A DNA stretch of 64,000 nt from GCA-016699445 sp964555055 (GTDB lineage Bacteria > UBA10199 > JACPAL01 > GCA-016699445). How positions within the stretch are numbered: position 1 is the stretch's first letter; each line of letters begins with the position of its first letter. A program made the position numbers and the translations under genes. Of the stretch, positions 16,391 through 24,772 are shown in pieces. The DNA is taken from contig CAZKQW010000012.1 of NCBI GenBank assembly GCA_964555055.1, forward strand, positions 1 through 64,000, written 5' to 3'. The notes below the pieces were generated by a model, which saw only the letters and a program-made list of their open reading frames with translations, had not been told where the DNA came from and did not search any database.

Positions 16391-17130
16391 TCAGCGAAAG
16401 CGGGGCGACTCTCTGTATATTTTTACAGCTAAACAGCCGTTTCGAAGGTGATAAACATCTTGGGTCATACCATAAGTTTTATACAGATCCTCCACATCTT
16501 CAACTAAATCTAAAAGCAACTTCTCGTCATCAACATGACCGGTATTAATATGCTTTAAGTCAGCTTTTAAATATTCTACCCTCACGGAATAGATGAGATT
16601 TGCCTTGTGAACCTGAAACATATTCGGTTCGCGCCTGGCCGCAAGCATTTCTGATCCGAATTGGGACTCTATATCCTTGATGAATTTGGTACGGTCATCC
16701 TTTGAAACTCGTAAATCAACGCTTCTATGAATACTAACAGCCGCTTCTATTATAGTATGCATGTCTTCTAAGCGGTCAGCACATCTCGAAATGCTTACGC
16801 TCGCGCCTGGGCTCAAGCTCATTGTGTTTATATTTCTTACCAATTCTCTTAACTCTATCGCCCTGGGAGTCAACCGATTGGAGTTTTCTTGATTGATTTC
16901 CTTGAATATTCTATCGACTTCGCATGCAAGGGCGTAGGCCCCTTCGACAGATACGCCAAAACGCCCCGCAGAGAGCCGTTCGAAATTACCTAACAGTTTT
17001 TGGTATTCTTTCCTTTGAATGTTGCATGTCCCCCCCCCCCAGAAGCACCGGGACTAGTCGTTTCAGGAACTCTTCCAGTCGGATAGAGTGTACTGACAGG
17101 ACTTAAAACGGAATTTGCAGTCATTATCAT
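16391..17130 (-). CDS. Gene of unknown function interrupted by a poly-G tract; possible phase-variable locus
   Basis: Reading on the minus strand, an AGGGAGG site (17137-17143) and the ATG at 17130 open a frame of 34 codons that enters 11 consecutive G. In the present length it stops after 46 codons at 16990. One added G (12) or two fewer (9) joins it, without any stop, to the downstream frame, which runs on for about 210 codons to 16391 and gives a roughly 246-residue protein. The joined protein is soluble, with a Thr/Ser/Pro/Gly-rich N-terminus and a helical, charged C-terminal part; no family is recognised. The visible 160-codon frame starting with TTG at 16873 is only the distal part. Slipped-strand phase variation or a homopolymer sequencing error would both produce this. 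Confidence 0.65.
17030..17040 (-). repeat. Homopolymer tract, 11 G on the coding strand
   Basis: Eleven consecutive C on the plus strand lie inside the coding region of the gene above, near codon 31. It is the only G/C homopolymer of this length in the window. Its length sets the reading frame of everything downstream. Confidence 0.95.
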
Positions 17131-17153
17131 AACAAACCTCCCTAGATGATTTT

Positions 17154-17186
17154 CAACTGTCCCTCTGAACCATTCAAAGGGAGTTG
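17154..17186 (-). promoter_or_regulatory. Hairpin in the leader of the poly-G gene
   Basis: A 10-base stem (17160-17169 with 17173-17182, one mismatch) is extended by a CAAC/GTTG outer stem after a 2-base bulge. It lies just upstream of the ribosome site at 17137-17143. It has no U tract, so it is more likely an operator or leader structure than a terminator. Confidence 0.4.
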
Positions 17187-17246
17187 AGGGAATTATCGAC
17201 GGGGTTTCTTGAGAGTTGCGGGCCCTTTATATCTTTCGTGATTTTC

Positions 17247-17266
17247 TGTTTTCTATATAGAAAACA
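17247..17266. promoter_or_regulatory. Perfect 20-base palindrome (candidate operator)
   Basis: A fully self-complementary site (TGTTTTCTAT and its reverse complement) lies between the end of the transglycosylase gene and the poly-G gene, about 117 bases upstream of the latter's start. The A/T-rich dyad is typical of a repressor site. It could alternatively be part of the 3' end signal of the upstream gene. Confidence 0.4.
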
Positions 17267-17292
17267 CTTATGGTGGGAGAACCGTGAAGGAC

Positions 17293-19047
17293 TTATTCGT
17301 AGATCGTTCGGTAAGCTTTCCAGTTGGCGTAGATCTTACGCACATAGTCGCGCGTTTCGCCGTAGGGGATCTCTTCGATGAACTCTTCCTCCGGCCAGCC
17401 GTGCCTTTGCTTCATCCATTGGGACACGACGGCCTCACCCGCATTATAGGAGGCTGTGGCGGCATACCACTTGCCGTCGAAGAGAGCGTCCAACTTCTTC
17501 AGGTAAAAGATCGAAAGCTCGATGTTGGTCAGCGGGTCCTTCAGCCAAGAAGGGGCAAAGGCTCTCCATCCGGCTTCTTTCGACAACTTACGCCCGGTAT
17601 AGGGCATGATTTGCAATAAACCGATGGCTCCCACGGGTGACACGACGGCGGTGCGGAAACGGCTCTCCTGCCTCATGATCGCGTACACCAAATAGGGATC
17701 GATGAAGTCCTGACGGCGTTTCACCTCGGAGAAGAGGAAATCCGCGTATGGCATTCGGTATTCGACGTCCTGTCTCGGAACGCGAAAATGAAATTGATAT
17801 CGGTCTCCCTTCTTAATGAAGCGATGGGGATCGTTCGGCAACGGCAACCCATCCCACATCGCATCCCCGCTATGCTGGCGTGCGAGACGGATTTCCACTT
17901 CTGCGTCGGACATCAGCCCTAAAGAAGATAGGGTGTGGATGCGCTCAAGATCGTCCGTAGCGGGAAATTCCTTGGCTTCCTCTTCCCAGCTCAATCCCAA
18001 GGGCGTCCACCATTGCCTATAATCAGTGCGTATGCCAAGACGGTCGAGGCGTTCGGCGGCACGCACGGCGTAGTATGTGGCCGGGTAGAGACTGAGGATG
18101 GACTGATAGATTTCACGCGGATTTTCGACATCCTTCCGATATTTTTCGATCGACCGGGCTTTCCAATAGAGAAACTGCGACGTCTCCCCGTAGTGGATCG
18201 CTTGCTCATAACTATCGATGGCCTCCCTGTAATGACCCAATCTGTATTGGGCCCATGCGATTTTACCCCAATACTCTCGCCGGTCCGGATTGCCCTTGGC
18301 CTTTCTCAAAAGCTGCCTCAAAGCAGAGATCGCGTTTTCATAATCCCCGGCGTCTTGATGGAGAAAAGCGATCTTCTTCAAAGCTTCGTGGGCCTCGGGA
18401 GATTTCGGGTAACGCAACATCATCAAACGGTTGGCTTCAATCGCCGTCTCGAAATCTTGGCTACGGGCGGCAGACTGCGACAGACGGACCAGGAGTTGGA
18501 CGCTGGACTTGGGACGCGAGCCTTTCTTTCTTTGCTTACGCGAGGATCTTTCCTTCGCGAAACGCTCAGAGACCTTCCCGGGCAAAACCAGTTTCTTATA
18601 AATATCCTTGGCGTCGGCATATCGCTTCGAATCAAAAAAACAATCCGCGGCGGCCTCCGGCGAAGGCGACTTGGCGCAATCGTACTTCTCGTATACCGGT
18701 TCCGGGATTTCTAAGGGTGGGCATTCTTCATGGGAACGGGAAATATGTTCGGCGATTTCGTACCAACGGCTGTCGGGGTACTTGGCGGCAAGCTCGGAAA
18801 AAGCGGCTTTGGCGTCGAGACACTTTCCCTGGCTCCATAAGGCCTGAGCATAATCGAAAAGAACGTAATCTTGAATGGCGGTTGAAGCTTCCCGGAGTTC
18901 CGCGAATTTCTTGGCCGCTTCTTCGAATTTATTTTCCTGCAAGAGCTTATGCCCAGATAGGTAGTATTTTTTTAATTGGGAGATTTCATTTCCCCATGAG
19001 GAAATCGCGTGGAGAAAAAACACCGACAAAAAAACCCATCGTCTCAT
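17293..19047 (-). CDS. slt: Soluble-type lytic transglycosylase with TPR-like helical domain
   Basis: A periplasmic enzyme that cleaves peptidoglycan glycan strands with 1,6-anhydro product. Start chosen at the ATG at 19047 (Met-Arg-Arg-Trp, signal peptide to about residue 20, AGGA upstream); the open frame to 19095 adds an unlikely prefix. Residues 20-390 are TPR-like superhelical repeats (a Slt U/L-domain analogue). The C-terminal SLT domain has AIMRQESRF with the catalytic Glu, GLLQIMP, then ASYNAG and IPYGETRDYV. The length (584) is near E. coli Slt70. It follows the pilus operon in the same direction but after a terminator. Confidence 0.92.
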   Translation of the reverse strand: MRRWVFLSVFFLHAISSWGNEISQLKKYYLSGHKLLQENKFEEAAKKFAELREASTAIQDYVLFDYAQALWSQGKCLDAKAAFSELAAKYPDSRWYEIAEHISRSHEECPPLEIPEPVYEKYDCAKSPSPEAAADCFFDSKRYADAKDIYKKLVLPGKVSERFAKERSSRKQRKKGSRPKSSVQLLVRLSQSAARSQDFETAIEANRLMMLRYPKSPEAHEALKKIAFLHQDAGDYENAISALRQLLRKAKGNPDRREYWGKIAWAQYRLGHYREAIDSYEQAIHYGETSQFLYWKARSIEKYRKDVENPREIYQSILSLYPATYYAVRAAERLDRLGIRTDYRQWWTPLGLSWEEEAKEFPATDDLERIHTLSSLGLMSDAEVEIRLARQHSGDAMWDGLPLPNDPHRFIKKGDRYQFHFRVPRQDVEYRMPYADFLFSEVKRRQDFIDPYLVYAIMRQESRFRTAVVSPVGAIGLLQIMPYTGRKLSKEAGWRAFAPSWLKDPLTNIELSIFYLKKLDALFDGKWYAATASYNAGEAVVSQWMKQRHGWPEEEFIEEIPYGETRDYVRKIYANWKAYRTIYE

Positions 19048-19082
19048 AAAAAAATCCTCATAGGTCTTCCAAGTTTTGGGAT

Positions 19083-19131
19083 CCACAAAAAACAACGAGG
19101 GCGATGAACCTTGAAAAGTTCATCGCCCTCG
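19083..19131 (-). terminator. Intrinsic terminator at the end of the pilus operon
   Basis: A perfect 14-base stem (19096-19109 with 19118-19131) is followed on the minus strand by a T-rich run with six consecutive T. It closes the operon after the secreted repeat protein and separates it from the transglycosylase gene. Confidence 0.9.
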
Positions 19132-19155
19132 GCGAAGCCGTATTGTCGATGACGC

Positions 19156-19998
19156 TTAAGGCGTCGTGCAAGCCACCGTGGTGGTGGTTCCACCCACGAA
19201 GTTACCGCTGACGACGGGCACCGGAGCCGTGCTTTGGTAAGCTAAATTTCCTCCGACGTCGTTATTGGTCAGGCTACCCGCGGCTCGATTGCAGAGAAAC
19301 GACATGTCCCCGGCCGCGGTATTCCCGTTGATGGTGCTCCGGATGGAATTCTTTTCGAATAAGAAGGTCCCATTCACCCGGTTCGTGTCGATATTGAAGT
19401 TGATTTGAGGCCCACGGCAAGCCCCCGTAGCGGCCATATCGGCGACCCGCATGTCCCCACCGATGAAGCTATTAATAACCTCGACTACCGGAGGTGTCGT
19501 CGTATTGTTATACTTGGCTCGGATGGAGTTGATTACCAAATCCCCTCCGATGTCGGAGGTATCGATGCTCAAGCAGTTAACGATCGGCTTTTGGGTTGTG
19601 CTGGGCGTCGCCGGGCCTATCAAAACATCCCCACCAAAATAAGTTCTTTCGAAGACAAGACATCCCGTACCATACGAGCAGGTGGACACCGTCGGAGCCA
19701 AAGTCTGGAAGCTCCCCAACACTAAAGTATCCAGCAAGTTGATGCTGGCGAAGCCTTGAGTATTGAGGTTTTGATCCATGATGGCGGACTGAGCATTCAA
19801 AACGCCATTGGAGTTCACGGTCACATCGCCTACGACCTCGGTGCCGTTCAGAGTGCACGTGCGCTTTGCGGGCACGATGAGATTCCCCGGAACCGTCACG
19901 GCTCCGAGAGTGCCCGTACAAACCGTGTCAGCCCACGCCGACTGAGTGATACCTATCGCACAGATCAAGACCGCTAATGCAGTTTTGACTCGCATCAT
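19156..19998 (-). CDS. Secreted beta-solenoid-like repeat protein at the end of the pilus operon
   Basis: 280 residues with a clear signal peptide (cleavage after AWA near residue 23). The mature part repeats a degenerate 20-25-residue unit with the pattern hydrophobic-x-G-[GD]-hydrophobic-x-[hydrophobic] (VVGDVTVNSNG, YFGGDVLIG, DIGGDLVINS, FIGGDMRVA, VGGNLAY), as in right-handed parallel beta-helices. Several Cys could form disulfides. AGGAGG precedes the ATG. It is the last gene before the operon terminator, 198 bases after the secretin. A surface adhesin or pilus-associated factor is an inference; no named family was recognised. Confidence 0.6.
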   Translation of the reverse strand: MMRVKTALAVLICAIGITQSAWADTVCTGTLGAVTVPGNLIVPAKRTCTLNGTEVVGDVTVNSNGVLNAQSAIMDQNLNTQGFASINLLDTLVLGSFQTLAPTVSTCSYGTGCLVFERTYFGGDVLIGPATPSTTQKPIVNCLSIDTSDIGGDLVINSIRAKYNNTTTPPVVEVINSFIGGDMRVADMAATGACRGPQINFNIDTNRVNGTFLFEKNSIRSTINGNTAAGDMSFLCNRAAGSLTNNDVGGNLAYQSTAPVPVVSGNFVGGTTTTVACTTP

Positions 19999-20196
19999 AT
20001 GTAGCCTCCTTTTTTTGGTTGTTATCCCCGAAACGAGGAGATGACATAATCCTTTTCAGAGAAACAAACAACACTTCTTTACTGATTTTTCCTCATGAGG
20101 ATCATGGAAATGGTTTTATGGAACGAGTGAATGCCTGCAAGGCACATATCCGGTGGGATTTTCGCGCTGAAAATCAAACCAGGCTTCGGATGACGG

Positions 20197-21771
20197 TCAA
20201 GATTGGACGATCCTCGGTGTGATGAAGATCATGAGCTCGCTGTCCGCGCGCGTTTTTGCCTTCGATTTGAAGAGGTAACCCATCACGGGGATGTTTTGAA
20301 ATCCGGGAACTCCCGTTTTTTGATTCGTCGTTTTTTGTTTAAAGAGTCCGCCGATAACCGCCGTCTCCCCGTCCTTCACCACCACCGTGGTATTAGCCGT
20401 ATTGTCCAAGATGGCCGGAATGCCGTCGACTGTCTTCGAAAAGTCGGCCTCGCTCTCCACCGCTTGGATCTGCATCTTAATGTAATCGTCGATCGAAATC
20501 TGGGGAGTCACCGTCAGTTCGATACCCGTATTGATTTCCTGGAGTCCGGAACTGCTGGAGGATGAGGACGCGCTAGTAGTCCCTAAGCTGATGCTCGAAG
20601 TCGATTTGACGTAGATCTTGGTGCCGCTTCGAATCTTCGAAGGCATATTGTTCAAGGTCATCACGGTCGGTTTGGACAGGATTTGGATGTCACCCTTGCT
20701 TTCCGCAGCCGTGAGCTGGGATTCGATGTTGAAGCCGCCCAAACTCCCGATCAGCATGCCGATGCCGCTGGTAGGATTGTCGGCGCCCAAGTTCACATTG
20801 AGGGGATTTCCCGTATCGGCATTTAGACCCACATCCGCAGTCCCGCTCGTCGTGAATTTACCGGAAGTCCCGTTGACTCCCCAACGAATTCCGAGCGCGC
20901 GCGAGAAGCTCTTGCTCGCATCAACGATGCGCGCTTCAATCTGCACTTGCTGGTCCCGATTATCCATTTGATCGATGATATTGTGGATGTTTCCGACCAC
21001 GGCGTCCCTATCCTTCACCGTCAACGTATTTGTCCGATCGTCGTTGATGACGGATCCGCGATCGGAAAGTAGCGTCTTGATCTTTTCCGTCAGATCTTTG
21101 GCCGTCGCATACTTGAGGTGGAAGGTCTGAGTCCTTAAATCCGTCCCTCCAACGAAGGCATCAGGCTTGCCGATGCGGAGAACTTTTTCCTCCATAGCGT
21201 ATTCGTAGCCATTTACCCGCAGTATGGATCGCATGGCATCGACCAAGGCGATGTCGTCGAAAGACAGAGTCACGCGCCCCGCAATGTCCTCGGGAGCGAT
21301 CAAGTTCAACCCCGCGCATTTGGACAGCATCTTTAGAACGTCCGTCAGATTCGCGTCGCGAAATTCGATCATATACTCTTGCGTCTTTTTATTGGCGACC
21401 ATCGGCTCGATGTAGTTTTCGACATTGAGATGAAATTCCTTCTCTTCGTCCTTTAAAACGACTTCATTAGGCAGGATTTTAGCGACCTTAAAGCGTCCGA
21501 TTTCCTCGCCCTCCTTCACCATCTTTCCGGAGAGCAAGGCCATCTTCATCTTACCGTAAATGACACCTTGGACAAGGAGGCTATTCGGATCCATATCACC
21601 GCCCGTCTGGCTTTCGGGGGCAAAAGGGCTGCGGAGCGTCGGGTTCAACATATTGCTGTTTTGTTCCAATTGATCCAGGGCCAAATCCGAGAGAGGCGAA
21701 GCCCAGACAGGAAAAAAGGTAAGGACTAGAAAAGCGATCGAAATCGCACGAAGATAAGGATGCGTTCTCAT
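20197..21771 (-). CDS. pilQ: Type IV pilus secretin (PilQ/MshL-like) with a PilP/GspC-like N-terminus
   Basis: The outer-membrane ring through which the pilus exits. Signal peptide 1-24. Residues about 65-120 (LVQGVIYGKMKMALLSG, then VKEGEEIGRFKVAKI) resemble the HR domain of PilP/GspC. N0/N1 domains start near 130 (YMIEFRDANLTDVLKML). The secretin core follows, ending in VIGGLFKQ, GVPGFQNIPVMGYLF and SELMIFITPRIV. 524 residues is short for PilQ but normal for MshL. It overlaps pilO by 4 bases. No separate pilP gene exists in the locus, so the N-terminal domain may replace it (inference). Confidence 0.9.
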   Translation of the reverse strand: MRTHPYLRAISIAFLVLTFFPVWASPLSDLALDQLEQNSNMLNPTLRSPFAPESQTGGDMDPNSLLVQGVIYGKMKMALLSGKMVKEGEEIGRFKVAKILPNEVVLKDEEKEFHLNVENYIEPMVANKKTQEYMIEFRDANLTDVLKMLSKCAGLNLIAPEDIAGRVTLSFDDIALVDAMRSILRVNGYEYAMEEKVLRIGKPDAFVGGTDLRTQTFHLKYATAKDLTEKIKTLLSDRGSVINDDRTNTLTVKDRDAVVGNIHNIIDQMDNRDQQVQIEARIVDASKSFSRALGIRWGVNGTSGKFTTSGTADVGLNADTGNPLNVNLGADNPTSGIGMLIGSLGGFNIESQLTAAESKGDIQILSKPTVMTLNNMPSKIRSGTKIYVKSTSSISLGTTSASSSSSSSGLQEINTGIELTVTPQISIDDYIKMQIQAVESEADFSKTVDGIPAILDNTANTTVVVKDGETAVIGGLFKQKTTNQKTGVPGFQNIPVMGYLFKSKAKTRADSELMIFITPRIVQS

Positions 21772-22397
21772 GTATTGCCTCCTCCACCGCCCGCCGGGGT
21801 GGTCTGCGTCGCCTTAGGATCCGCAGTTTTATTGGGATTCTTTTCGAACCGGTAAATATTACCCTGCAACGTCACTTCGATTTCCTGCTTTTCGGCTTTC
21901 TTCTCGGCTCCCTTTAAAACGACTTCTTCGATGTTGAAGAGGGCCGGAAACTGCTCCAACCGTTCTATGTATTGAACGATTTCCGGAAATAGCCCGTTGA
22001 TTTGCATGGCGAAAGGAGTGCGCGAATACCCTTCGCTGTAGTTGGGGGATTGGTATCCCAGCCTCACCAGCGAGACGCCGCCTAAAAACGTGCGATCGGT
22101 CAAAGCGTTCAGCAGGGAAGTCACTTCCTGAAAATCGGAGTGGATCTCTCCTAAAAGGACCTTCATCTTCACGCCTTTGGCATGGAGAGTCTCGGTCTTT
22201 TCCAAGGTCGGCGTCGCCGCAGTGAAATTTTCCAAAGCCTTCTTTTCCGTTTTCATGTTATCGATGCGGGCGGAAGTTTCCTGGATGACCTTTTCAAAAG
22301 GCTTATAAACGATCTTAGGCACCACGCTCAGCAGAGCGATGAGAAGGATAGCAAAAAGACCGAGCTCTTTTTTCGTCGCGCTTCGTCCTAAATTCAT
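21768..22397 (-). CDS. pilO: Type IV pilus inner-membrane alignment protein PilO
   Basis: Bitopic protein that pairs with PilN in the periplasm to align motor and secretin. One membrane span at about residues 14-31, a coiled coil (35-70), then a ferredoxin-like domain. The Pro/Gly-rich C-terminal tail is disordered. 209 residues is typical. It overlaps pilN and pilQ by 4 bases each, so all are coupled. Confidence 0.88.
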   Translation of the reverse strand: MNLGRSATKKELGLFAILLIALLSVVPKIVYKPFEKVIQETSARIDNMKTEKKALENFTAATPTLEKTETLHAKGVKMKVLLGEIHSDFQEVTSLLNALTDRTFLGGVSLVRLGYQSPNYSEGYSRTPFAMQINGLFPEIVQYIERLEQFPALFNIEEVVLKGAEKKAEKQEIEVTLQGNIYRFEKNPNKTADPKATQTTPAGGGGGNT

Positions 22398-23008
22398 GGT
22401 GTCCCCCCATCTGCTACCGAAGATATGGGTTTTTTAGAGGCAATCCCCATTTCAATCGAAAATTCGAAGGTCGTACCGGTCTTATCCAATTTTTGCTCCA
22501 AGCTCCCGAGGATGACTTGTTCAAAATACGGGGAAGAGCCTAGGGCTTTGACGAACAAGGTCACCACTTCAGGCTGGTAAGCCTCTCCATTGATCTTGAT
22601 TCTTTTTTTCGCTGCGGCATCCTTCTGACCCATCGAGTGGATGTCCATAAGCCACAGAGAATGAGGGATACGTGCCGTGATCTCTTTGAGGAGAACGGAC
22701 CACTCTCCGGAATCCTCGAAAAACGGCACTAAGGCCATGCGGGCCTTGGAGAGGTTGGACTTCTCGCCTTGTTTGGCGATTTCCGTCATGATCCGATCAC
22801 GGTTGGATTTAAGCGTCTTCAATTCCGATTCCAAGACGGTCACCTGCCGCTGAAGGTACGTAAGCCTCATCTTTTGCACGGAATAAGTCGCTCCGCTGCA
22901 AGCGGCTAAAAACAGGACGATCATGATCATGGCCCGATACGTGAGCGTCAAAGGCTCCTTCTCGATGAAGTTGATGTGTTGGACCACATGTCGCCGCGCG
23001 GAAGGCAT
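22394..23008 (-). CDS. pilN: Type IV pilus inner-membrane protein PilN
   Basis: Partner of PilO and, through its cytoplasmic N-terminus, of PilM. The conserved INFIEKEP-type motif near residues 12-19 corresponds to the PilM-binding INLLP-like peptide. A membrane span covers about 27-45, then a coiled coil and a small domain. I start it at the ATG at 23008, which overlaps the pilM stop (TGATG). The longer open frame to 23257 reads the pilM region out of frame and is not a real N-terminus. Confidence 0.88.
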   Translation of the reverse strand: MPSARRHVVQHINFIEKEPLTLTYRAMIMIVLFLAACSGATYSVQKMRLTYLQRQVTVLESELKTLKSNRDRIMTEIAKQGEKSNLSKARMALVPFFEDSGEWSVLLKEITARIPHSLWLMDIHSMGQKDAAAKKRIKINGEAYQPEVVTLFVKALGSSPYFEQVILGSLEQKLDKTGTTFEFSIEMGIASKKPISSVADGGTP

Positions 23009-23952
23009 CAGGGTTTCCCTCCCGCCACCGGATAGCTGGCCAAACCGATGGCCGTATCGTAGAGGCAATTGGCATCCTTCATGGACAATTTCTCGCCCGG
23101 CGAGAGGACTTTCGTGGGGATCGCCAGGGCTTGTTGCAAAGCCTCCGAAAATTCCGGAATGTCGGCGCCGCCTCCGCAGAGGAAAAGGCCGTCGATCTTG
23201 TCGCGCCGGAACACCAACGAAAACCCGTCGATGGATTTTTGGATCTCGACCGCGCATTGCGTGTAGAAACCGGGCCGGTCGTTTTCCATGCTCCGATATG
23301 CTTCGCCGCAGACGCTCATGAGCGGGCGCGAGAAGAAGAGTTTACCGCCGTTGAGCACGATGAAAAAGGACTTCACCTCGCCGATCTCCACGATCGCGTA
23401 GAATTGATCCTCTTCCCAATCCTGCAACCGGTCGAAAGCCGCCACGAGAGACACGGATGTGGGCTCGACGGCCACCACATCCAACCCCAATCGCTTCAGA
23501 AAATCGACCTGCGCCTGTATGATCGATTTACGGACCGCGTAGGCGACGTAAGCCGTCTTTTTTGTGTCTCCCGCTTGGTAGTCCTCGATGATCGTGTAAC
23601 GGATGACGAATTCGTTCACGGGTCCGTCCACGACGTCCCTCATCTGCCAACGGATGGCGTCGGGCACGTCGGAAGGCGGCATCTTGGGTAAATCCACCCG
23701 ACGGATCTTGAGGGACGGGTCTTCGATATTGCACACGACGCTGGCATGCTCCAGATTGTGTTTTTTCAGGAACTTCTTGAATGCGGCCACCTTCTCTGGA
23801 TTTTTGGGAGTCACCTGGCCCTCGAAGAGCCATTGCTGAGCCTCATCGAGGCCACCGGATTTGCGCTTGATCTTCACCATCTTGACGGAGGTGTGCCCCA
23901 AGTCCATTCCGACGACGTCTTTTTTACCCATCCAATGGCTCAAGATACCCAT
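23008..23952 (-). CDS. pilM: Type IV pilus actin-like ATPase PilM
   Basis: Cytoplasmic actin-fold protein that links PilN to the motor. The phosphate-1 motif GMDLGHTSVKMVKI is near residues 15-28, a later IVEIGEVKSFFIVLNGG is the phosphate-2 region and GLFLCGGGADIPEF the adenosine motif. The length (314) is usual. It is followed directly by pilN with overlapping codons. MshI of MSHA systems combines PilM and PilN; here they remain separate. Confidence 0.9.
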   Translation of the reverse strand: MGILSHWMGKKDVVGMDLGHTSVKMVKIKRKSGGLDEAQQWLFEGQVTPKNPEKVAAFKKFLKKHNLEHASVVCNIEDPSLKIRRVDLPKMPPSDVPDAIRWQMRDVVDGPVNEFVIRYTIIEDYQAGDTKKTAYVAYAVRKSIIQAQVDFLKRLGLDVVAVEPTSVSLVAAFDRLQDWEEDQFYAIVEIGEVKSFFIVLNGGKLFFSRPLMSVCGEAYRSMENDRPGFYTQCAVEIQKSIDGFSLVFRRDKIDGLFLCGGGADIPEFSEALQQALAIPTKVLSPGEKLSMKDANCLYDTAIGLASYPVAGGKP

Positions 23953-23980
23953 ATTTTACCCTCAGGACACACATGGCACC

Positions 23981-24772
23981 TTATGGCACCTTCAAAGCCG
24001 CCATACGGTTTTGGACCTTCACGAGAACATCCGCGCCGATCCCCTTCGATTTATCGATGAAGGCCTGATAATTCTTCTTCGCTCCGGTCAAATCGCCCCG
24101 GGCCTCCAACACCATGCCTAAATGGAGATACGGATCCGAATAGTCCGGCTTCAACTGGATCGCTTTTTGGAACTGGTTCTCCGCTTCCGGCAGATTGCGG
24201 CTCACCATGTAAAGAACGCCTAAATTGTTGGTGCACTCGGCGAAATCCGGGTCGATGGACAGAGCCTTGCGGTATTGCTCAAAAGCCTCCTCGCTTTTCC
24301 CCAACTTCTTCAAAGCCAAACCATAGTTATTGTAGGCTTCCGCGTTCCGGGGCTCGCGAAAGACGACGCTCTCGAACATCTTCTTCGCCCCCTCGTAATC
24401 GCCGGATTCCATTTTCTTGATCCCGATCTCGGTCAGGCCCGCCGTGGACACGGAAGGATCCAAGGAATTATCGAGCTCCTTGGCGACATCGCTTTGAGAC
24501 ATGGCTGGAGGCGGCGTCGGCAACATCGCGGCTGAATTGGAGGCGGGTGAGGATGTTATTTGAGGAGAGAGAGGTGCCAGGGGGGCTTCCTTGCCTTTAT
24601 AGAACCGGAAGTACCCAACCACGGCGAGTGATAGGATCACCATGCCCATTAGGATGTATTTTCTCATGTTGCCCTCCGCGTCTTCGTCCTGGACGTCGAC
24701 GATGACACCCGTGGTGTCGGGTTGATGCGTGTCCTGTTCCGCCTTTTTAAGAGCCTTATGAATGATTGACAT
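23981..24772 (-). CDS. MshN/GspB-like membrane-anchored TPR protein
   Basis: The N-terminus begins with the SIIHKALKKAEQ motif typical of MshN and GspB, followed by one membrane span (about residues 39-56) and a Pro/Ser-rich linker. Residues 100-250 hold about four TPR units (NAEAYNNYGLALKKLG, FAECTNNLGVLYM, YSDPYLHLGMVLEARG). In MSHA and type II secretion systems such proteins work with the ExeA/MshM ATPase, whose gene overlaps this one by 17 bases. A 10-base tandem duplication (ATGGCACCTT at 23973-23992) spans its stop region. Confidence 0.82.
   Translation of the reverse strand: MSIIHKALKKAEQDTHQPDTTGVIVDVQDEDAEGNMRKYILMGMVILSLAVVGYFRFYKGKEAPLAPLSPQITSSPASNSAAMLPTPPPAMSQSDVAKELDNSLDPSVSTAGLTEIGIKKMESGDYEGAKKMFESVVFREPRNAEAYNNYGLALKKLGKSEEAFEQYRKALSIDPDFAECTNNLGVLYMVSRNLPEAENQFQKAIQLKPDYSDPYLHLGMVLEARGDLTGAKKNYQAFIDKSKGIGADVLVKVQNRMAALKVP

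Noticed and set aside
16391..16873. Treating the 160-codon frame from TTG 16873 as a complete gene
   Set aside because: The open frame and protein-like sequence continue upstream to the G tract, and a good ribosome site lies at 17137-17143.
23009..23257. N-terminal extension of pilN
   Set aside because: It is the antiparallel-frame reading of pilM coding sequence; Arg/Pro-rich and unlike PilN.
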